Below, one piece after another: positions 9,503 to 19,021 of a DNA stretch of 50,621 nt. This DNA is from Asaia bogorensis. Lineage in GTDB: Bacteria; Pseudomonadota; Alphaproteobacteria; CACIAM-22H2. The translations under genes were made by a program, and so were the position numbers. The DNA lies in NCBI GenBank assembly GCA_945901855.1, contig CAMDLT010000030.1:1-50621 (forward strand), read 5' to 3'. How positions within the stretch are numbered: the stretch's first letter is position 1; each line of letters starts with the position of its first letter. The notes under the pieces were generated by a model. It did not search any database. It was not told the DNA's origin and was given only the letters and a program-made list of their open reading frames with translations.

Positions 9503-10948
9503 TTATTTTAGGCCGCGGACGACTTGGATGTCCAATTCGCGGATTTTCTTGCGCAGCGTATTGCGGTTGAGACCGAGCAGTTGCGCCGCTTTGATCTGGT
9601 TGCCGCGCGTCGCGATCAGCGTCAGCGACAGCAAGGGCCGCTCGACTTCGCGAACGATGCGATCGTACACGCCGGCGGGCGGCAGCCCGTCTTTGTGCGC
9701 GGCGAAATAGGTTTTGAGATGCCGATCGACCGCCGCCCCCAGCGATTCGTCGGCCGGCACGGCTTCGGCGCTGGGTGCGGGCGTCGCGTCGGCAAGCTCG
9801 GTTTCGACGATGTCGATGCCGATGGTTTCCTGCGAATAGAGCGCCGTCAGGCGCCGGATCAGATTTTCAAGCTCGCGCACGTTGCCCGGCCAGCGATGCT
9901 GCTTCAAGCGTTCCATCGCCGTCGCGTCGATCGTCTTTGCCGGCAGGCCTTCGGTCGCGGTGGTCTGCAGGAAATGGCGCACCAGCAGCGGCACGTCGTC
10001 GGCGCGCTCGCGCAGCGGCGGCAGGCGGATCGGCACCACGTTCAGCCGGTAATAGAGATCCTCGCGAAACAGGCCCTGGCGCACCAGCAACCGCAGGTCG
10101 CGGTGCGTCGCAGCGACGATGCGCACGTCCGCGCGGATGCGCGTGCGCCCGCCCACGGTCGTGTATTCGCCCTCCTGCAGCACGCGCAGCAATCTTGTCT
10201 GGGCCTCGATCGGCATGTCGCCGATCTCGTCCAAGAAAAGCGTGCCGCCTTGGCTTTGCTCGAACCGACCCGCATAGCGCGACGTGGCGCCCGTGAACGC
10301 GCCTTTTTCGTGGCCGAACAACTCGCTTTCGATCAGTTCGCGCGGGATCGCGGCCATGTTGAGCGCGACGAACGGGCCGTTGCGCCGCTTGCCGTAATCG
10401 TGCAGTGCGCGCGCGACCAGTTCCTTGCCGGTACCGGACTCGCCGTTGATCATGACCGTAAGGTCGGTCGCCATCAGGCGCGCCATGACGCGGTAGATTT
10501 CCTGCATCGCCGACGAGCGGCCGATCAGCGGCAGTTTCTCGTCGATTTCGTCGAGATCGCCGTCGTAGGCGACGGGCGCCTTGAGCGCCGTCAGCGCGCG
10601 CTCGACGACCGAGACGAGTTCCTTCAGATCGAAGGGCTTGGGCAGATATTCAAAAGCGCCCCGCTCGGTCGCTTTGATCGCAGTCAGCAGCGTGTTCTGC
10701 GCGCTCATTACGACGACGCGAAGGTCCGGGCGCACCTTGCGGATGCGCGGCACCAAATCGAGGCCGTTTTCGTCCGGCATCACGACGTCGGTGATCACCA
10801 GATCGCCGTCGCCGTCGGCGACCCATTTCCACAATTGGGCGGCATGGCCGGTCAAGCGCACGTCGTAGCCCAAGCGCCCAAGCGCCTGGTTGAGTACGGT
10901 TCGGATCGCCTTGTCGTCGTCGGCGACCAGAATGGTGGCCTGAGCCAT
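9503..10948 (-). CDS. ntrC: Nitrogen regulator NtrC (sigma54 activator)
   Basis: The 481-residue protein has a receiver domain with Asp54, a sigma54-interaction AAA+ domain with Walker A GESGTGKE, an intact GAFTGA loop ([15 protein letters not shown]) and Walker [12 protein letters not shown], and a Fis-type HTH ([20 protein letters not shown]) at the C-terminus. It activates sigma54 promoters for nitrogen assimilation when NtrB phosphorylates it. The ATG at 10946-10948 is chosen over a longer open frame because [16 protein letters not shown] is the expected receiver start. It is 10 bp after ntrB in the dusB-ntrB-ntrC operon. Confidence 0.97.
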   Translation of the reverse strand: MAQATILVADDDKAIRTVLNQALGRLGYDVRLTGHAAQLWKWVADGDGDLVITDVVMPDENGLDLVPRIRKVRPDLRVVVMSAQNTLLTAIKATERGAFEYLPKPFDLKELVSVVERALTALKAPVAYDGDLDEIDEKLPLIGRSSAMQEIYRVMARLMATDLTVMINGESGTGKELVARALHDYGKRRNGPFVALNMAAIPRELIESELFGHEKGAFTGATSRYAGRFEQSQGGTLFLDEIGDMPIEAQTRLLRVLQEGEYTTVGGRTRIRADVRIVAATHRDLRLLVRQGLFREDLYYRLNVVPIRLPPLRERADDVPLLVRHFLQTTATEGLPAKTIDATAMERLKQHRWPGNVRELENLIRRLTALYSQETIGIDIVETELADATPAPSAEAVPADESLGAAVDRHLKTYFAAHKDGLPPAGVYDRIVREVERPLLSLTLIATRGNQIKAAQLLGLNRNTLRKKIRELDIQVVRGLK

Positions 10949-10958
10949 GTGAAACCTT

Positions 10959-12152
10959 CTACCTCTCCGCGTCGGCATCCTGGAATTGGCCGCCCGAAAC
11001 GCGATCGGGCAGCGGCTCCCCGGCCGCCATCGACAGCCGGACACGAAATGTCGTGCGCCGCGGCTGACTGTCGAATTCGATGACACCCCCATGGTCGCCA
11101 ACGATCTTGGCAACTAAAGCAAGTCCCAGGCCAGTTCCGTTTTTCTTCGTCGTAATAAAGGGCTCGAACAGATGCGGACGGATCTCGTCGGGGATACCGT
11201 CGCCATTGTCCTGGACCGAAACGACCAGCGGCAGCGAAACGCGCTGGGCAATGCCGGGGACCGCAAAGCGTACCCCCTGCTGGAACGCGGTCGATAGCGT
11301 CACCTCGCCGCCCTGGCGCGGGCAGGCTTCGACGGCATTTTTGACGAGATTGAGGAATATCTGGATCAATTGGCCATGATCGCCCAGCACGGCCGGCAAA
11401 GAAGGATCGTAGTTTTCCACGAAACGCACCTGCCGACCGAAGCCGTTCTGCGCCAGCATGCGCACATGGCCCAGCACGCGATGGATATTGACCGGGCTGC
11501 GCTCGATCGGCAGACCTTCGCTGAAGATCTCCATGCGGTCGACGAGCGCGCGGATGCGGTCGGCTTCATCGCAGATCAGACGCGTCAGTTCGCGGTCCTG
11601 GGGCTGTGCGGTCTGCTCCAGCAATTGCGCCGCGCCGCGGATGCCGGACAGCGGATTCTTGACCTCGTGCGCCAGCATCGCGGCCATCGCGCCCACCGAG
11701 CGCGCGGCATTGCGATGCACCAGCTGGCGGCCGATCTTGCGCGCGATCGTGCGCAGCTGGATCGTCAGCACGACGAGCCCGTCATGCGCGCCGCCGATTT
11801 CCGCATCCGCCATTGCGGCCGCGCGCACCGAGACAAGATGCTTGCCGATACGCGGCGTGTCGATCAGCACTTCTTCGTCGGACACGCTCGAACCGTATTG
11901 GCGCGCCTGGTCGATCGTGCCGAATACGGGGCTGTCGGCAGGCAGAAAATCGGTCAGGCGCCGCCCGAGCATCATGCCCGCACCCAGCTCGAAAAAATTT
12001 TCGGCGGCCGGATTGACGTAGCGCAGCACGCGCTCTTCGTCGAGCACGGCGATCACGTCGGCAATCGCGCCCAGCACCGCCCCCATATCGGCAATGCCCG
12101 CTTGCGGCGCGACGCGCGTTATATGCGCGCTCTTGGCCAAAACGCGCGCCAT
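10959..12152 (-). CDS. ntrB: Nitrogen sensor kinase/phosphatase NtrB
   Basis: This 397-residue soluble kinase responds to PII proteins and sets NtrC phosphorylation. A PAS domain (about 22-130) is followed by HisKA with His162 in [17 protein letters not shown], then the ATPase boxes [23 protein letters not shown] and [14 protein letters not shown]. The long upstream open frame is the dusB shadow. The ATG at 12150-12152 shares one base with the dusB stop (TAATG), so translation is probably coupled to dusB, matching the nifR3-ntrBC arrangement known from other alphaproteobacteria. Confidence 0.95.
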   Translation of the reverse strand: MARVLAKSAHITRVAPQAGIADMGAVLGAIADVIAVLDEERVLRYVNPAAENFFELGAGMMLGRRLTDFLPADSPVFGTIDQARQYGSSVSDEEVLIDTPRIGKHLVSVRAAAMADAEIGGAHDGLVVLTIQLRTIARKIGRQLVHRNAARSVGAMAAMLAHEVKNPLSGIRGAAQLLEQTAQPQDRELTRLICDEADRIRALVDRMEIFSEGLPIERSPVNIHRVLGHVRMLAQNGFGRQVRFVENYDPSLPAVLGDHGQLIQIFLNLVKNAVEACPRQGGEVTLSTAFQQGVRFAVPGIAQRVSLPLVVSVQDNGDGIPDEIRPHLFEPFITTKKNGTGLGLALVAKIVGDHGGVIEFDSQPRRTTFRVRLSMAAGEPLPDRVSGGQFQDADAER

Positions 12153-13183
12153 TATGCGGCCTCCTTGAGGCCGGCGACTGCGCCGCCGTCGATTTGCGGA
12201 ACGTAGCCTGCTTCGATCGCGCGGCCCCAGGTCGCGCGGATTAGTTCCCTGACTTGGTCTGGATCGGCCAGCGTCATGACCTTGCCGCGAAACTCCGCCG
12301 CACCGGCAAAGCCGCGCGCATACCAGCCCAAATGCTTGCGCGCCATGCGCGATCCGGTTTCGGTGCCATAGTGCGACAGCATGTCGTCGTAATGGGCCAG
12401 AACGATCGCCATTTGCTCGGCCAAGGGCGGATCGGCGCGCCGTTCGCCGGTCGCCAAAAAATGGATGGCGTTGGCCGGAAACCAGGGCCGGCCGCACGCG
12501 CCGCGCCCGATCATCACGCCGTCCGCGCCGGATTGGGCGAGCGCTTGCGCCGCGTCGTCGTAGCAAACGATGTCGCCATTGGCCAAGACGGGGATCGTCA
12601 CGGCTTCTTTGACGTTGCGGATCCACGCCCAATCGGCTTTGCCTTCGTAGAATTGCTGGCGCGTGCGACCATGGATCGCCAGCGATTTGATGCCGCATTC
12701 CTGCGCGATCTTGGCAAGTTGGGGCGCATTCTTGGAATTCGCGTCCCAGCCCAGCCGCATCTTCAGCGTGACCGGCACTTTGACCGCCTTGACGGTTGCT
12801 TCCAAAATGCGCGCGGCGGCGATCTCGTCGCGCATCAAGGCCGAGCCCGCATGGCCGTTGACCACCTTTTTCACCGGGCAGCCAAAATTGATGTCGATGA
12901 TCGCTGCCCCGCGATCTTCGTTGAGCTTGGCAGCCTCGGCCATCACACCGGGCTCGCAGCCCGCCAATTGCACGGCCATCGGAAATTCTTCGGGCGCGGA
13001 GCGCGTCATCAGCAGCGACTGGCGGTTCTCGCGGATCATCGCTTGGCTGGCGATCATCTCCGAAACCACCAATCCTGCGCCATGGCGCTTGACCAATCGG
13101 CGAAACGGCAAATCGGAAATGCCGCTCAACGGCGCCAAAACCACTGGGGACTCAAGGGTGATCGGACCGATTTTTATGCTCAT
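12152..13183 (-). CDS. dusB: tRNA-dihydrouridine synthase DusB (NifR3)
   Basis: This FMN enzyme reduces uridine to dihydrouridine in the tRNA D-loop. The 343-residue protein has the FMN-barrel start [17 protein letters not shown], the catalytic-cysteine motif [19 protein letters not shown], and [28 protein letters not shown] is the phosphate-binding loop. As NifR3 it is historically linked to ntrBC because it opens that operon. The start at 13181-13183 is about 40 bases after a possible promoter at 13223-13251. Confidence 0.95.
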   Translation of the reverse strand: MSIKIGPITLESPVVLAPLSGISDLPFRRLVKRHGAGLVVSEMIASQAMIRENRQSLLMTRSAPEEFPMAVQLAGCEPGVMAEAAKLNEDRGAAIIDINFGCPVKKVVNGHAGSALMRDEIAAARILEATVKAVKVPVTLKMRLGWDANSKNAPQLAKIAQECGIKSLAIHGRTRQQFYEGKADWAWIRNVKEAVTIPVLANGDIVCYDDAAQALAQSGADGVMIGRGACGRPWFPANAIHFLATGERRADPPLAEQMAIVLAHYDDMLSHYGTETGSRMARKHLGWYARGFAGAAEFRGKVMTLADPDQVRELIRATWGRAIEAGYVPQIDGGAVAGLKEAA

Positions 13184-13222
13184 TAAATAGGCGATCCTGT
13201 GTGTGTGGCTAAGGATTAGTCT

Positions 13223-13251
13223 GTTTTAGCTTAGGCCTTGGAGGCTGGCAA
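13223..13251 (-). promoter_or_regulatory. Possible promoter for the dusB-ntrBC-ntrYX operon
   Basis: On the minus strand TTGCCA (13246-13251) and TAAAAC (13223-13228) are separated by 17 bases, a fair sigma70 match. The position is about 40 bases ahead of the dusB ATG. This is a by-eye match only, and I saw no convincing NtrC or sigma54 site beside it. Confidence 0.4.
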
Positions 13252-13291
13252 GAGCCCATCTGCAGTACGGGTTCGCTGCGCTGCAACACCA

Positions 13292-13314
13292 AAGTTTTTA
13301 AAGAATAAAAACTT
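13292..13314. terminator. AT-rich stem-loop after the CcsA-like gene
   Basis: AAGTTTTT, seven bases, AAAAACTT forms a perfect 8-bp stem with an AT-rich composition, and outer CCAAAG/CTTTGG bases could extend it in an alternative pairing. It lies 36 bp after the stop of the CcsA-like gene and before the dusB promoter region. It could end transcription from upstream, but it lacks a GC-rich stem, so the role is uncertain. Confidence 0.3.
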
Positions 13315-13349
13315 ACTTTGGCGGGAAATACCGCAGCGCAATATCGTGT

Positions 13350-14147
13350 TTATCCGACCAATATGTCGGTTACGAACTTTACGCCTGGATAGGCCAACGT
13401 GAGCAACAAATAGGCAAAAAGGACATACCGTGCCGCCCTGCGGCCCGAAAGGCCGCCCCGATAATGCAAAAAAACGAGACCGCCGATGGCAAAAAAGGTT
13501 GCCAGAGACAGCATCGTTTTGTGATCGATGGCCATCAAGCGTCCTTGCCCGAACCACGAGACGGTCGCGCCCGACACCAGCGCGAACGCCAGCACCGCGC
13601 CGCTCGCCATCAGCAAGCTGACCAGCAGGCGCTCGCCCGTCGCGACCGACGGCAAACGGCGCGTGAATTCGGTCGGGCGTTTGCGCTTCAAGGCGCGCTC
13701 CTGCAAAAATACGCCAAATCCGGCGACCGCCGCCAAGGTCAACAGCCCATATGCGCCCACCGCCATCAGAATATGCGAAACGAGCCACGCTTCGGGCGCG
13801 CTGCCCAGCAACGCGCGTTCGGGCGCATGCAGCCAGATCGTCGCGAGTGTCGCAAGGGCCAGCAAATAGCTTACCAGCAGGGGCGTCAGGCGCATCGCCA
13901 CGCGTTCGAGCCGCACAAGGCCCGCAAACAGCAGCATGCTGGCGAAAACGGCAACCCAGAGGCTTGATGCCAGCCCCGTGCGCCAACCGCCGCCAATATT
14001 GTCCGCGATCCAAACGCCCGGTCCCGCAATGCCGACCGCCATGCCCAGCCAAAACGGCAGCATCGGCGCCTCGTCGTCGTGGCGCGCAAGGCCCGCAGGC
14101 AGCAAAGAGGCCATAGCCGCCAGCGACAGGAGAAATTCGGTATCCAT
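13350..14147 (-). CDS. CcsA/YpjD-like inner-membrane protein (cytochrome c assembly family)
   Basis: This 265-residue protein has about eight hydrophobic helices, beginning MDTEFLLSLAAMASLLPAGL, and features of the CcsA/HemX family: VSHILMAVGAYGLLTLAAVAG, WFGQG, and a conserved IDHKTMLSLATFF helix. Family members lie in the membrane and are related to haem-handling cytochrome c assembly proteins, but the YpjD branch has no settled function. The start at 14145-14147 is preferred because everything upstream in the frame is shadow of the DUF1330 gene. It follows that gene by 23 bp. Confidence 0.72.
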   Translation of the reverse strand: MDTEFLLSLAAMASLLPAGLARHDDEAPMLPFWLGMAVGIAGPGVWIADNIGGGWRTGLASSLWVAVFASMLLFAGLVRLERVAMRLTPLLVSYLLALATLATIWLHAPERALLGSAPEAWLVSHILMAVGAYGLLTLAAVAGFGVFLQERALKRKRPTEFTRRLPSVATGERLLVSLLMASGAVLAFALVSGATVSWFGQGRLMAIDHKTMLSLATFFAIGGLVFLHYRGGLSGRRAARYVLFAYLLLTLAYPGVKFVTDILVG

Positions 14148-14170
14148 TGCGAGCACGGTTCTACAGTGTC

Positions 14171-14461
14171 CTACAGGCCTTCGACCACAATGGCGTTGAA
14201 ATGGCCGGTAGCGCCGGCGCGCGCTGCGCGCGCTTTGGCGTATTCGGGCGAGTTGTAGAAGGTTTTGGCGGCCGCAACGTTCGGGAACTCGACGATGACC
14301 AGACGCCCGGGACGCCAATCGCCTTCCAAAACGCCGACGTCGCTGCCGCGCGACACGAATTTGCCGCCATAGGCGGCAATGGCGCCCGGCGACAGCGCCT
14401 TGTAGCCCTCGTATTTGGCGGCGTCGGTGACATCGATATCGGCGATCATATAGGCTGGCAT
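14171..14461 (-). CDS. DUF1330 family protein
   Basis: This 96-residue protein matches DUF1330, a small ferredoxin-like (dimeric alpha-beta barrel) family: [49 protein letters not shown] and [11 protein letters not shown] are all characteristic. The biochemical role of the family is not known. It is divergent from ispDF with 68 bp between the start codons, and probably co-transcribed with the CcsA-like gene. Confidence 0.88.
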   Translation of the reverse strand: MPAYMIADIDVTDAAKYEGYKALSPGAIAAYGGKFVSRGSDVGVLEGDWRPGRLVIVEFPNVAAAKTFYNSPEYAKARAARAGATGHFNAIVVEGL

Positions 14462-14529
14462 TGCGCGTGCCTCTCGAAGACGGGGCTGCTAGATTGCGCG
14501 CCAGCATACGGACTTCGAAAATTCGCACA

Positions 14530-15705
14530 ATGGCCAACACGCATCCCGACCCGATCTGCTTTGCCCTGGTTGTCGCCGCCGGGCGCGGTACGCGCATGGC
14601 GGGACCGCTTGCCAAGCAATATCGCGATTTGGACGGCCAGCCCGTGCTGCGCCATGCGCTCGAACTGTTTTCGAGACATCCAAAAATTTCCGGCGTTCGC
14701 GTCGTGACGGCGCCGGGCGACGACGCCCATTATGCGCGCGCCGCACAGGGGCTCGATCTCCTCGAACCTGTTTTGGGCGGCGCGACGCGCCAGCGCTCGG
14801 TGCAAAACGGGCTCGAGAGCCTTGCCGACATGGCGCCGCAGCGCGTGCTGATCCACGATGGCGCGCGCCCCTTTGCCACGGCCGATCTGATCGACCGGCT
14901 GATCGGCGCGCTCGACGAGGCGCCGGGCGCGATCGCCGGCGTGCCGGTTGTCGATACGTTGTGGCGCGCGGACGGCGGCGGCGCACAAACGCTGGTGCCG
15001 CGCGACAATCTGTGGCGCGCGCAGACGCCGCAGGCATTTCGCTTCGCCGACATTCTCGCAGCGCACCGCGCGGCAGCAGGCCACGAACTGACCGACGATG
15101 CGGCCGTGCTGCGCGCGGCTGGCGGGCGGGTAAAACTTGTCGAAGCGTCCGAAGCGAATTTCAAGATCACGACCGAAGCCGATCTTGCACGGGCGCAAGC
15201 GCAGCGCTTCCTCGCCCGCGCCGACATTCGCGTCGGCACGGGGTTCGACGTGCATCGCCTGGGCCCCGGCGACGGCGTGTGGCTGTGCGGCGTCAAAATC
15301 CCGTTCGACCAAGCGCTCGTCGGCCATTCCGACGCCGACGTCGCGATCCACGCGCTGGTCGATGCGATTTTGGGCGCGCTTGGTGCGGGCGACATCGGAT
15401 CGCATTTCCCGCCAAGCGATATGCGCTGGAAGGGCGCGGCGTCGGCCAAATTCCTGCGCCATGCGGCGGATCTTGTCGCTGCACGCGGCGGCGAAATCCG
15501 GCATGCCGACCTGACCGTCATCTGCGAACGCCCCAAAGTAGGGCCGCATCGCGAGACCCTGCGCGCGCGCCTTGCCGATATTCTGGGCGTGCCGGCAAAC
15601 CGCGTGTCGGTCAAGGCCACGACCACCGAAGGTCTTGGCTATACCGGGCGCGGCGAAGGGATCGCCGCCCAAGCGGTCGCAACGCTCGCCCTGCCGTTCG
15701 CATGA
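14530..15705 (+). CDS. ispDF: Bifunctional IspD/IspF isoprenoid enzyme
   Basis: This fusion carries out two steps of the MEP pathway: CDP-ME synthesis from MEP and CTP (IspD) and formation of MEcPP (IspF). Residues 1-230 are IspD with the nucleotide loop [18 protein letters not shown] and HDGARPF; residues about 235-391 are IspF with metal-binding [25 protein letters not shown] and the end motif [19 protein letters not shown]. Fusion of the two is common in alphaproteobacteria. The ATG at 14530 starts [15 protein letters not shown]; the frame upstream overlaps the divergent promoter region. Confidence 0.96.
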   Translation: MANTHPDPICFALVVAAGRGTRMAGPLAKQYRDLDGQPVLRHALELFSRHPKISGVRVVTAPGDDAHYARAAQGLDLLEPVLGGATRQRSVQNGLESLADMAPQRVLIHDGARPFATADLIDRLIGALDEAPGAIAGVPVVDTLWRADGGGAQTLVPRDNLWRAQTPQAFRFADILAAHRAAAGHELTDDAAVLRAAGGRVKLVEASEANFKITTEADLARAQAQRFLARADIRVGTGFDVHRLGPGDGVWLCGVKIPFDQALVGHSDADVAIHALVDAILGALGAGDIGSHFPPSDMRWKGAASAKFLRHAADLVAARGGEIRHADLTVICERPKVGPHRETLRARLADILGVPANRVSVKATTTEGLGYTGRGEGIAAQAVATLALPFA

Positions 15706-15715
15706 AGCCGATCGC

Positions 15716-16228
15716 ATGAAACTTCAATTCACCTACGGCAAATTGCCGCCGGGCCTAACGCTCAAGGACCCCGCGACGTTGGCCGCCACGTGGTTCGGTT
15801 CGGGCTTGATCCCGTTTGCGTCGGGCACATGGGGCACGCTCGCCGCTTTGCCTTTCGCCTACGGGATCTGGCTCGTCGGCGGCTGGATCGCGTTGGCGGT
15901 CGCCACGCTCGGCGTCACGGTGCTGGGCGTGTGGGCAAGCGAGCGCGTCGTCTCGTCGAGCGGCGTGCAAGATCCGGGCTTCATCGTGATCGACGAGGTG
16001 GCGGGCATGTGGCTCACGCTGCTTGCGGCACCGTTCACGCCGCTTGGATGGGCTGCGGCATTTTTCCTGTTTCGGATCGCCGACATTCTGAAGCCCTACC
16101 CCGCCAATTGGGCCGACAGGAATGTCGGGGGCGGCTGGGGCGTGATGCTCGACGATCTTTTTGCGGCGCTGTGGTCGGCTGCGGCCGTGTGGACGCTGGC
16201 CTGGGCGCTGGGAGGCTTTCTTGGATAG
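15716..16228 (+). CDS. pgpA: Phosphatidylglycerophosphatase A
   Basis: This 170-residue inner-membrane enzyme dephosphorylates phosphatidylglycerol phosphate in phospholipid synthesis. The family signature GSGLIPFASGTWGTLAALP is present, followed by FIVIDEVAGMWLTLL, whose acidic residues are the metal site, and RIADILKPYPANWADRNVGGGWGVMLDDL. Several hydrophobic helices fit PgpA. The ATG at 15716 lies 10 bp after the ispDF stop; the frame upstream overlaps ispDF and is not family-like. The last 8 bases overlap the TTG start of cinA. Confidence 0.94.
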   Translation: MKLQFTYGKLPPGLTLKDPATLAATWFGSGLIPFASGTWGTLAALPFAYGIWLVGGWIALAVATLGVTVLGVWASERVVSSSGVQDPGFIVIDEVAGMWLTLLAAPFTPLGWAAAFFLFRIADILKPYPANWADRNVGGGWGVMLDDLFAALWSAAAVWTLAWALGGFLG

Positions 16229-16715
16229 AGAAGCCCTCATCGGCGCCGCGTTCGACGTACTGGCCGCGTGCAAGCGCGCAAAGCTGAAGGTTGCAACCGC
16301 CGAATCCTGCACGGGCGGGCTCGTGGCGGCGGCCCTCACGGAAGTGCCGGGCTCGTCGGAAATCGTCGAGCGCGGTTTCGTGACCTACTCCAACGAGGCC
16401 AAAGAAGAAATGCTGGCGGTCTCGCCCGCGCTGATCCGCGCGTTTGGCGCCGTAAGCGAGCCGGTCGCGCGCGCCATGGCGGAGGGCGCGATGGCGCGCA
16501 GCCATGCCGACATGGCCGTCTCGATCACCGGAATCGCGGGGCCGGGCGGCGGTTCGCTCGAAAAGCCCGTCGGTCTCGTGCATTTCGGCTTGGCCCGCCG
16601 GGGACGCGCGACACGCACCTCGCACCGCATTTTCGGCGGCGACCGCGCGATGGTGCGGGCGCTTGCCGTCGAATTCGCGCTCGAACTGCTGCTGCAGGGC
16701 GCTATGGGGCCATGA
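16221..16715 (+). CDS. pncC: Nicotinamide-nucleotide amidohydrolase (CinA C-terminal domain, PncC)
   Basis: This 164-residue single-domain CinA protein deamidates NMN to nicotinate mononucleotide for NAD recycling. It shows TAESCTGGLVAAALTEVPGSS, the FVTYSNEAKEEML loop, SITGIAGPGGG and KPVGLVHFGLA, all hallmarks of PncC. The N-terminal molybdopterin-binding-like domain of full CinA is absent, as is common. The start is inferred to be the TTG at 16221-16223, which overlaps the pgpA stop by 8 bases; no ATG fits. It is convergent with the pirin gene, 9 bp away. Confidence 0.9.
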   Translation: MDREALIGAAFDVLAACKRAKLKVATAESCTGGLVAAALTEVPGSSEIVERGFVTYSNEAKEEMLAVSPALIRAFGAVSEPVARAMAEGAMARSHADMAVSITGIAGPGGGSLEKPVGLVHFGLARRGRATRTSHRIFGGDRAMVRALAVEFALELLLQGAMGP

Positions 16716-16724
16716 GCCGCGCCC

Positions 16725-17594
16725 TCACGCGGGCAGCGGGATGAACTCGGTTTCGCCGGGGACTTGCGCAAAACGACCGGCTTTCCAGTCCGACTTGGCG
16801 CGCTCCAAACGCGCTTTGTCGGACGAAACGAAATTCCACCAGATCGTGCGCTCGCCCGGCAACGTGGCGCCGCCCAATAGCATCGCGCGCGTGGGCTCGT
16901 TCGCTTGCAGACGCACTTGCGCGCCTTGTTTGAAGATCGCCAATGTGCCCGGCGCGATGCGCGTGCCGTCGATTTCGAGCGCGCCCGAAACGACGTAAAC
17001 GCCGCGCTCGGCATAGTCGCCTGGAAGCGCCAACGACGCGGCCGCCGGAAATTCGGCGTGCAGATAGAAAATCGGCCACGGGTCCGCGACCGGGGCCACA
17101 AGCCCGTAAGCCTTGCCCAGAATGCATTTAAGCCACACGCCGTCTTGCACGCATGTCGGCAAGGTTTCGGCCGGGTGGTGCGCGAAGCTTGGCTCGCATT
17201 CTTCCAACGCTGGCGGCAACGCGACCCAGGTTTGGATGCCGTGCATGGTCAAGCTGCCGTCGCGCTTGTCGGCGGCCGTGCGTTCGGAATGCGCGATGCC
17301 GCGTCCGGCCACCATCCAATTGAGCGCGCCGGGGCTGATCGCCTGCACATAGCCAAGCGAGTCCCGATGCATGATTTCGCCGTCGAACAGGTACGTCACC
17401 GTCGCAAGCCCGATATGCGGGTGGGGGCGCACATCCATGCCCGCCCCCGGCGCCAGCGTCGCCGGGCCAAGATGGTCGAAGAACACGAACGGGCCCAGAT
17501 GGCGCCGCTCGCGTTTGGGCAACGCGCGACGAACTTCGAACGCGCCGATGTCGTGCGCATTGGTCCCCAGCATCAGTTCGATCGCATCGCTCAT
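16725..17594 (-). CDS. Pirin family protein
   Basis: This 289-residue bicupin has the pirin metal motif: FVFFDHLGPATLAPGAGMDVRPHPHIGLATVTYLFDG begins the N-terminal cupin with the metal His set, and GRGIAHSERT and MHGIQTWVALP are the next pirin motifs; the C-terminal half holds the second barrel with GDYAERGVYVVSGALEIDG. Pirins include quercetinase-like dioxygenases and transcription cofactors, and one has been reported to act on pyruvate dehydrogenase E1. Its ATG overlaps the stop of the COQ10-like gene (ATGA), placing it last in the pyruvate dehydrogenase operon. Confidence 0.9.
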   Translation of the reverse strand: MSDAIELMLGTNAHDIGAFEVRRALPKRERRHLGPFVFFDHLGPATLAPGAGMDVRPHPHIGLATVTYLFDGEIMHRDSLGYVQAISPGALNWMVAGRGIAHSERTAADKRDGSLTMHGIQTWVALPPALEECEPSFAHHPAETLPTCVQDGVWLKCILGKAYGLVAPVADPWPIFYLHAEFPAAASLALPGDYAERGVYVVSGALEIDGTRIAPGTLAIFKQGAQVRLQANEPTRAMLLGGATLPGERTIWWNFVSSDKARLERAKSDWKAGRFAQVPGETEFIPLPA

Positions 17595-18046
17595 GTGGCG
17601 TCCCCATAGAGCTGGCGCGCGCGCGTCTCGAAGGCCGCCACCATGCGTTTGACCGCTTCGTTGAACAGCAGGCCCATGATCGATTGAAGCAGTTTCGAGC
17701 GAAACTCGAAATCGACGTAGAAATCGATCACGGTCGTGCCGTCCGGCTGGCGTTCGAAAATCCAATGGTTGTTGAGGTAGCGAAACGGCCCGTCGGCATA
17801 CACGACGTCGATGCGCGGATGCAGATCGGGTGCGGGCGGCTGCAAGGTCACGCGGCTCGTAAAACGCTCGCGAATCATCTTGAAGCCGATCACCAGATCC
17901 CAGATCGCGACGTTGTCTTCGCGACCCTTGAGGCGCGCTGCGATGCACCAGGGCAGAAACTCCGGATATCGCTCGACGCGCTCGACCAGCTCGAACAATT
18001 GTTCGGGCGTATAGGGCATCGCGCGCTTTTCGGCGTGTGTCGGCAT
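17591..18046 (-). CDS. COQ10/RatA-like ubiquinone-binding START-domain protein
   Basis: This 151-residue protein fits the polyketide cyclase/START family of COQ10 and RatA: MPYTPEQLFELVERVERYPEFLPWC, TSRVTL, GPFRYLNNHWIFERQPDGTTVIDFYVDFEFRSKLLQ. COQ10 proteins bind ubiquinone and support respiration. It begins 18 bp after the lipA stop and overlaps the pirin start by four bases. Its place after lipA is common in alphaproteobacteria, and its function with pyruvate oxidation is inferred from context only. Confidence 0.9.
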   Translation of the reverse strand: MPTHAEKRAMPYTPEQLFELVERVERYPEFLPWCIAARLKGREDNVAIWDLVIGFKMIRERFTSRVTLQPPAPDLHPRIDVVYADGPFRYLNNHWIFERQPDGTTVIDFYVDFEFRSKLLQSIMGLLFNEAVKRMVAAFETRARQLYGDAT

Positions 18047-18063
18047 CGGCGGGCTGCGCTTGT

Positions 18064-19017
18064 CTAGCGCTGGGCTGCGAGCTTGGCCGTGCGCGCGTCG
18101 CGCAACGCCGCGAAATCGCGGTCGGCATGGTAGGACGAGCGCGTCAGCGGGCTCGATGCCACCAGCAAGAACCCCTTGGATTTGGCGCTGGCCGCGTATT
18201 CGTCGAATTCGGCGGGCGGCACGAACCGGTCGAGGGCCGCGTGTTTGGGGGTCGGCTGCAAATACTGGCCGATCGTGAGGAAATCGATTTCGGCCGAGCG
18301 CATGTCGTCCATCACCTGCTGGATCTCGAGGCGGCTTTCGCCCAAGCCCACCATCAGGCCCGACTTGGTGAACATGGTGGCATCGAGTTCCTTCACGCGC
18401 TGCAACAAGCGCAGCGAATGGAAATAGCGCGCACCGGGCCGGATCGTCGGGTAGAGGCGCGGCACGGTTTCAAGATTGTGGTTGAACACGTCGGGCTTTG
18501 CCGCGACGACGATTTCGAGCGCGCCTTCTTTGCGCAGGAAATCCGGCGTGAGCACCTCGATGGTCGAACCTGGGCAGCGCTCGCGCAATGCGCGGATCAC
18601 GCGCGCGAAATGCGCAGCCCCGCCATCGTCCAGATCGTCGCGATCGACCGAGGTGATCACGACATGCTGCAAGCCCATGGCCGCCGCCGCATCGGCGACC
18701 CGTTCGGGCTCGTGCGGATCGAGCTTGTCGGGCATGCCGGTCGCGACGTTGCAAAAGCTGCAGGCGCGCGTGCAGACCGCGCCCAAAATCATCATCGTCG
18801 CGTGCTTCTTCTTCCAGCACTCGCCGATATTGGGGCATGCGGCTTCTTCGCACACGGTCACGAGACCGCGCTCGCGCACAATGCGCTTGGTCTCGGCATA
18901 TTCGGGCGAAACCGGCGCCTTGACGCGGATCCACTCGGGTTTGCCCACGCGCACCGGATTGTCCGGGCGATGGGCCTTCTCGGGATGGCGCGGCTTGACG
19001 GTCGTGGTGCTGTCCAT
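18064..19017 (-). CDS. lipA: Lipoyl synthase
   Basis: This radical-SAM enzyme inserts two sulfurs into octanoyl groups to make lipoate. The auxiliary cluster motif [12 protein letters not shown] and the radical-SAM motif CTRACSFC are both visible, as is the C-terminal [12 protein letters not shown] end with the conserved Ser. The protein from the ATG at 19015-19017 has 317 residues; AGAGG lies just upstream and this start is four bases after the lpd stop. It is placed to supply lipoate for the two lipoyl domains encoded by pdhB and pdhC. Confidence 0.97.
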   Translation of the reverse strand: MDSTTTVKPRHPEKAHRPDNPVRVGKPEWIRVKAPVSPEYAETKRIVRERGLVTVCEEAACPNIGECWKKKHATMMILGAVCTRACSFCNVATGMPDKLDPHEPERVADAAAAMGLQHVVITSVDRDDLDDGGAAHFARVIRALRERCPGSTIEVLTPDFLRKEGALEIVVAAKPDVFNHNLETVPRLYPTIRPGARYFHSLRLLQRVKELDATMFTKSGLMVGLGESRLEIQQVMDDMRSAEIDFLTIGQYLQPTPKHAALDRFVPPAEFDEYAASAKSKGFLLVASSPLTRSSYHADRDFAALRDARTAKLAAQR

Positions 19018-19021
19018 ACCT

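Noticed and set aside
13231..14052. Minus-strand open frame overlapping the CcsA-like gene in another frame
   Set aside because: It has Arg-rich low-complexity content and no family motifs, while the other frame gives a coherent membrane protein.
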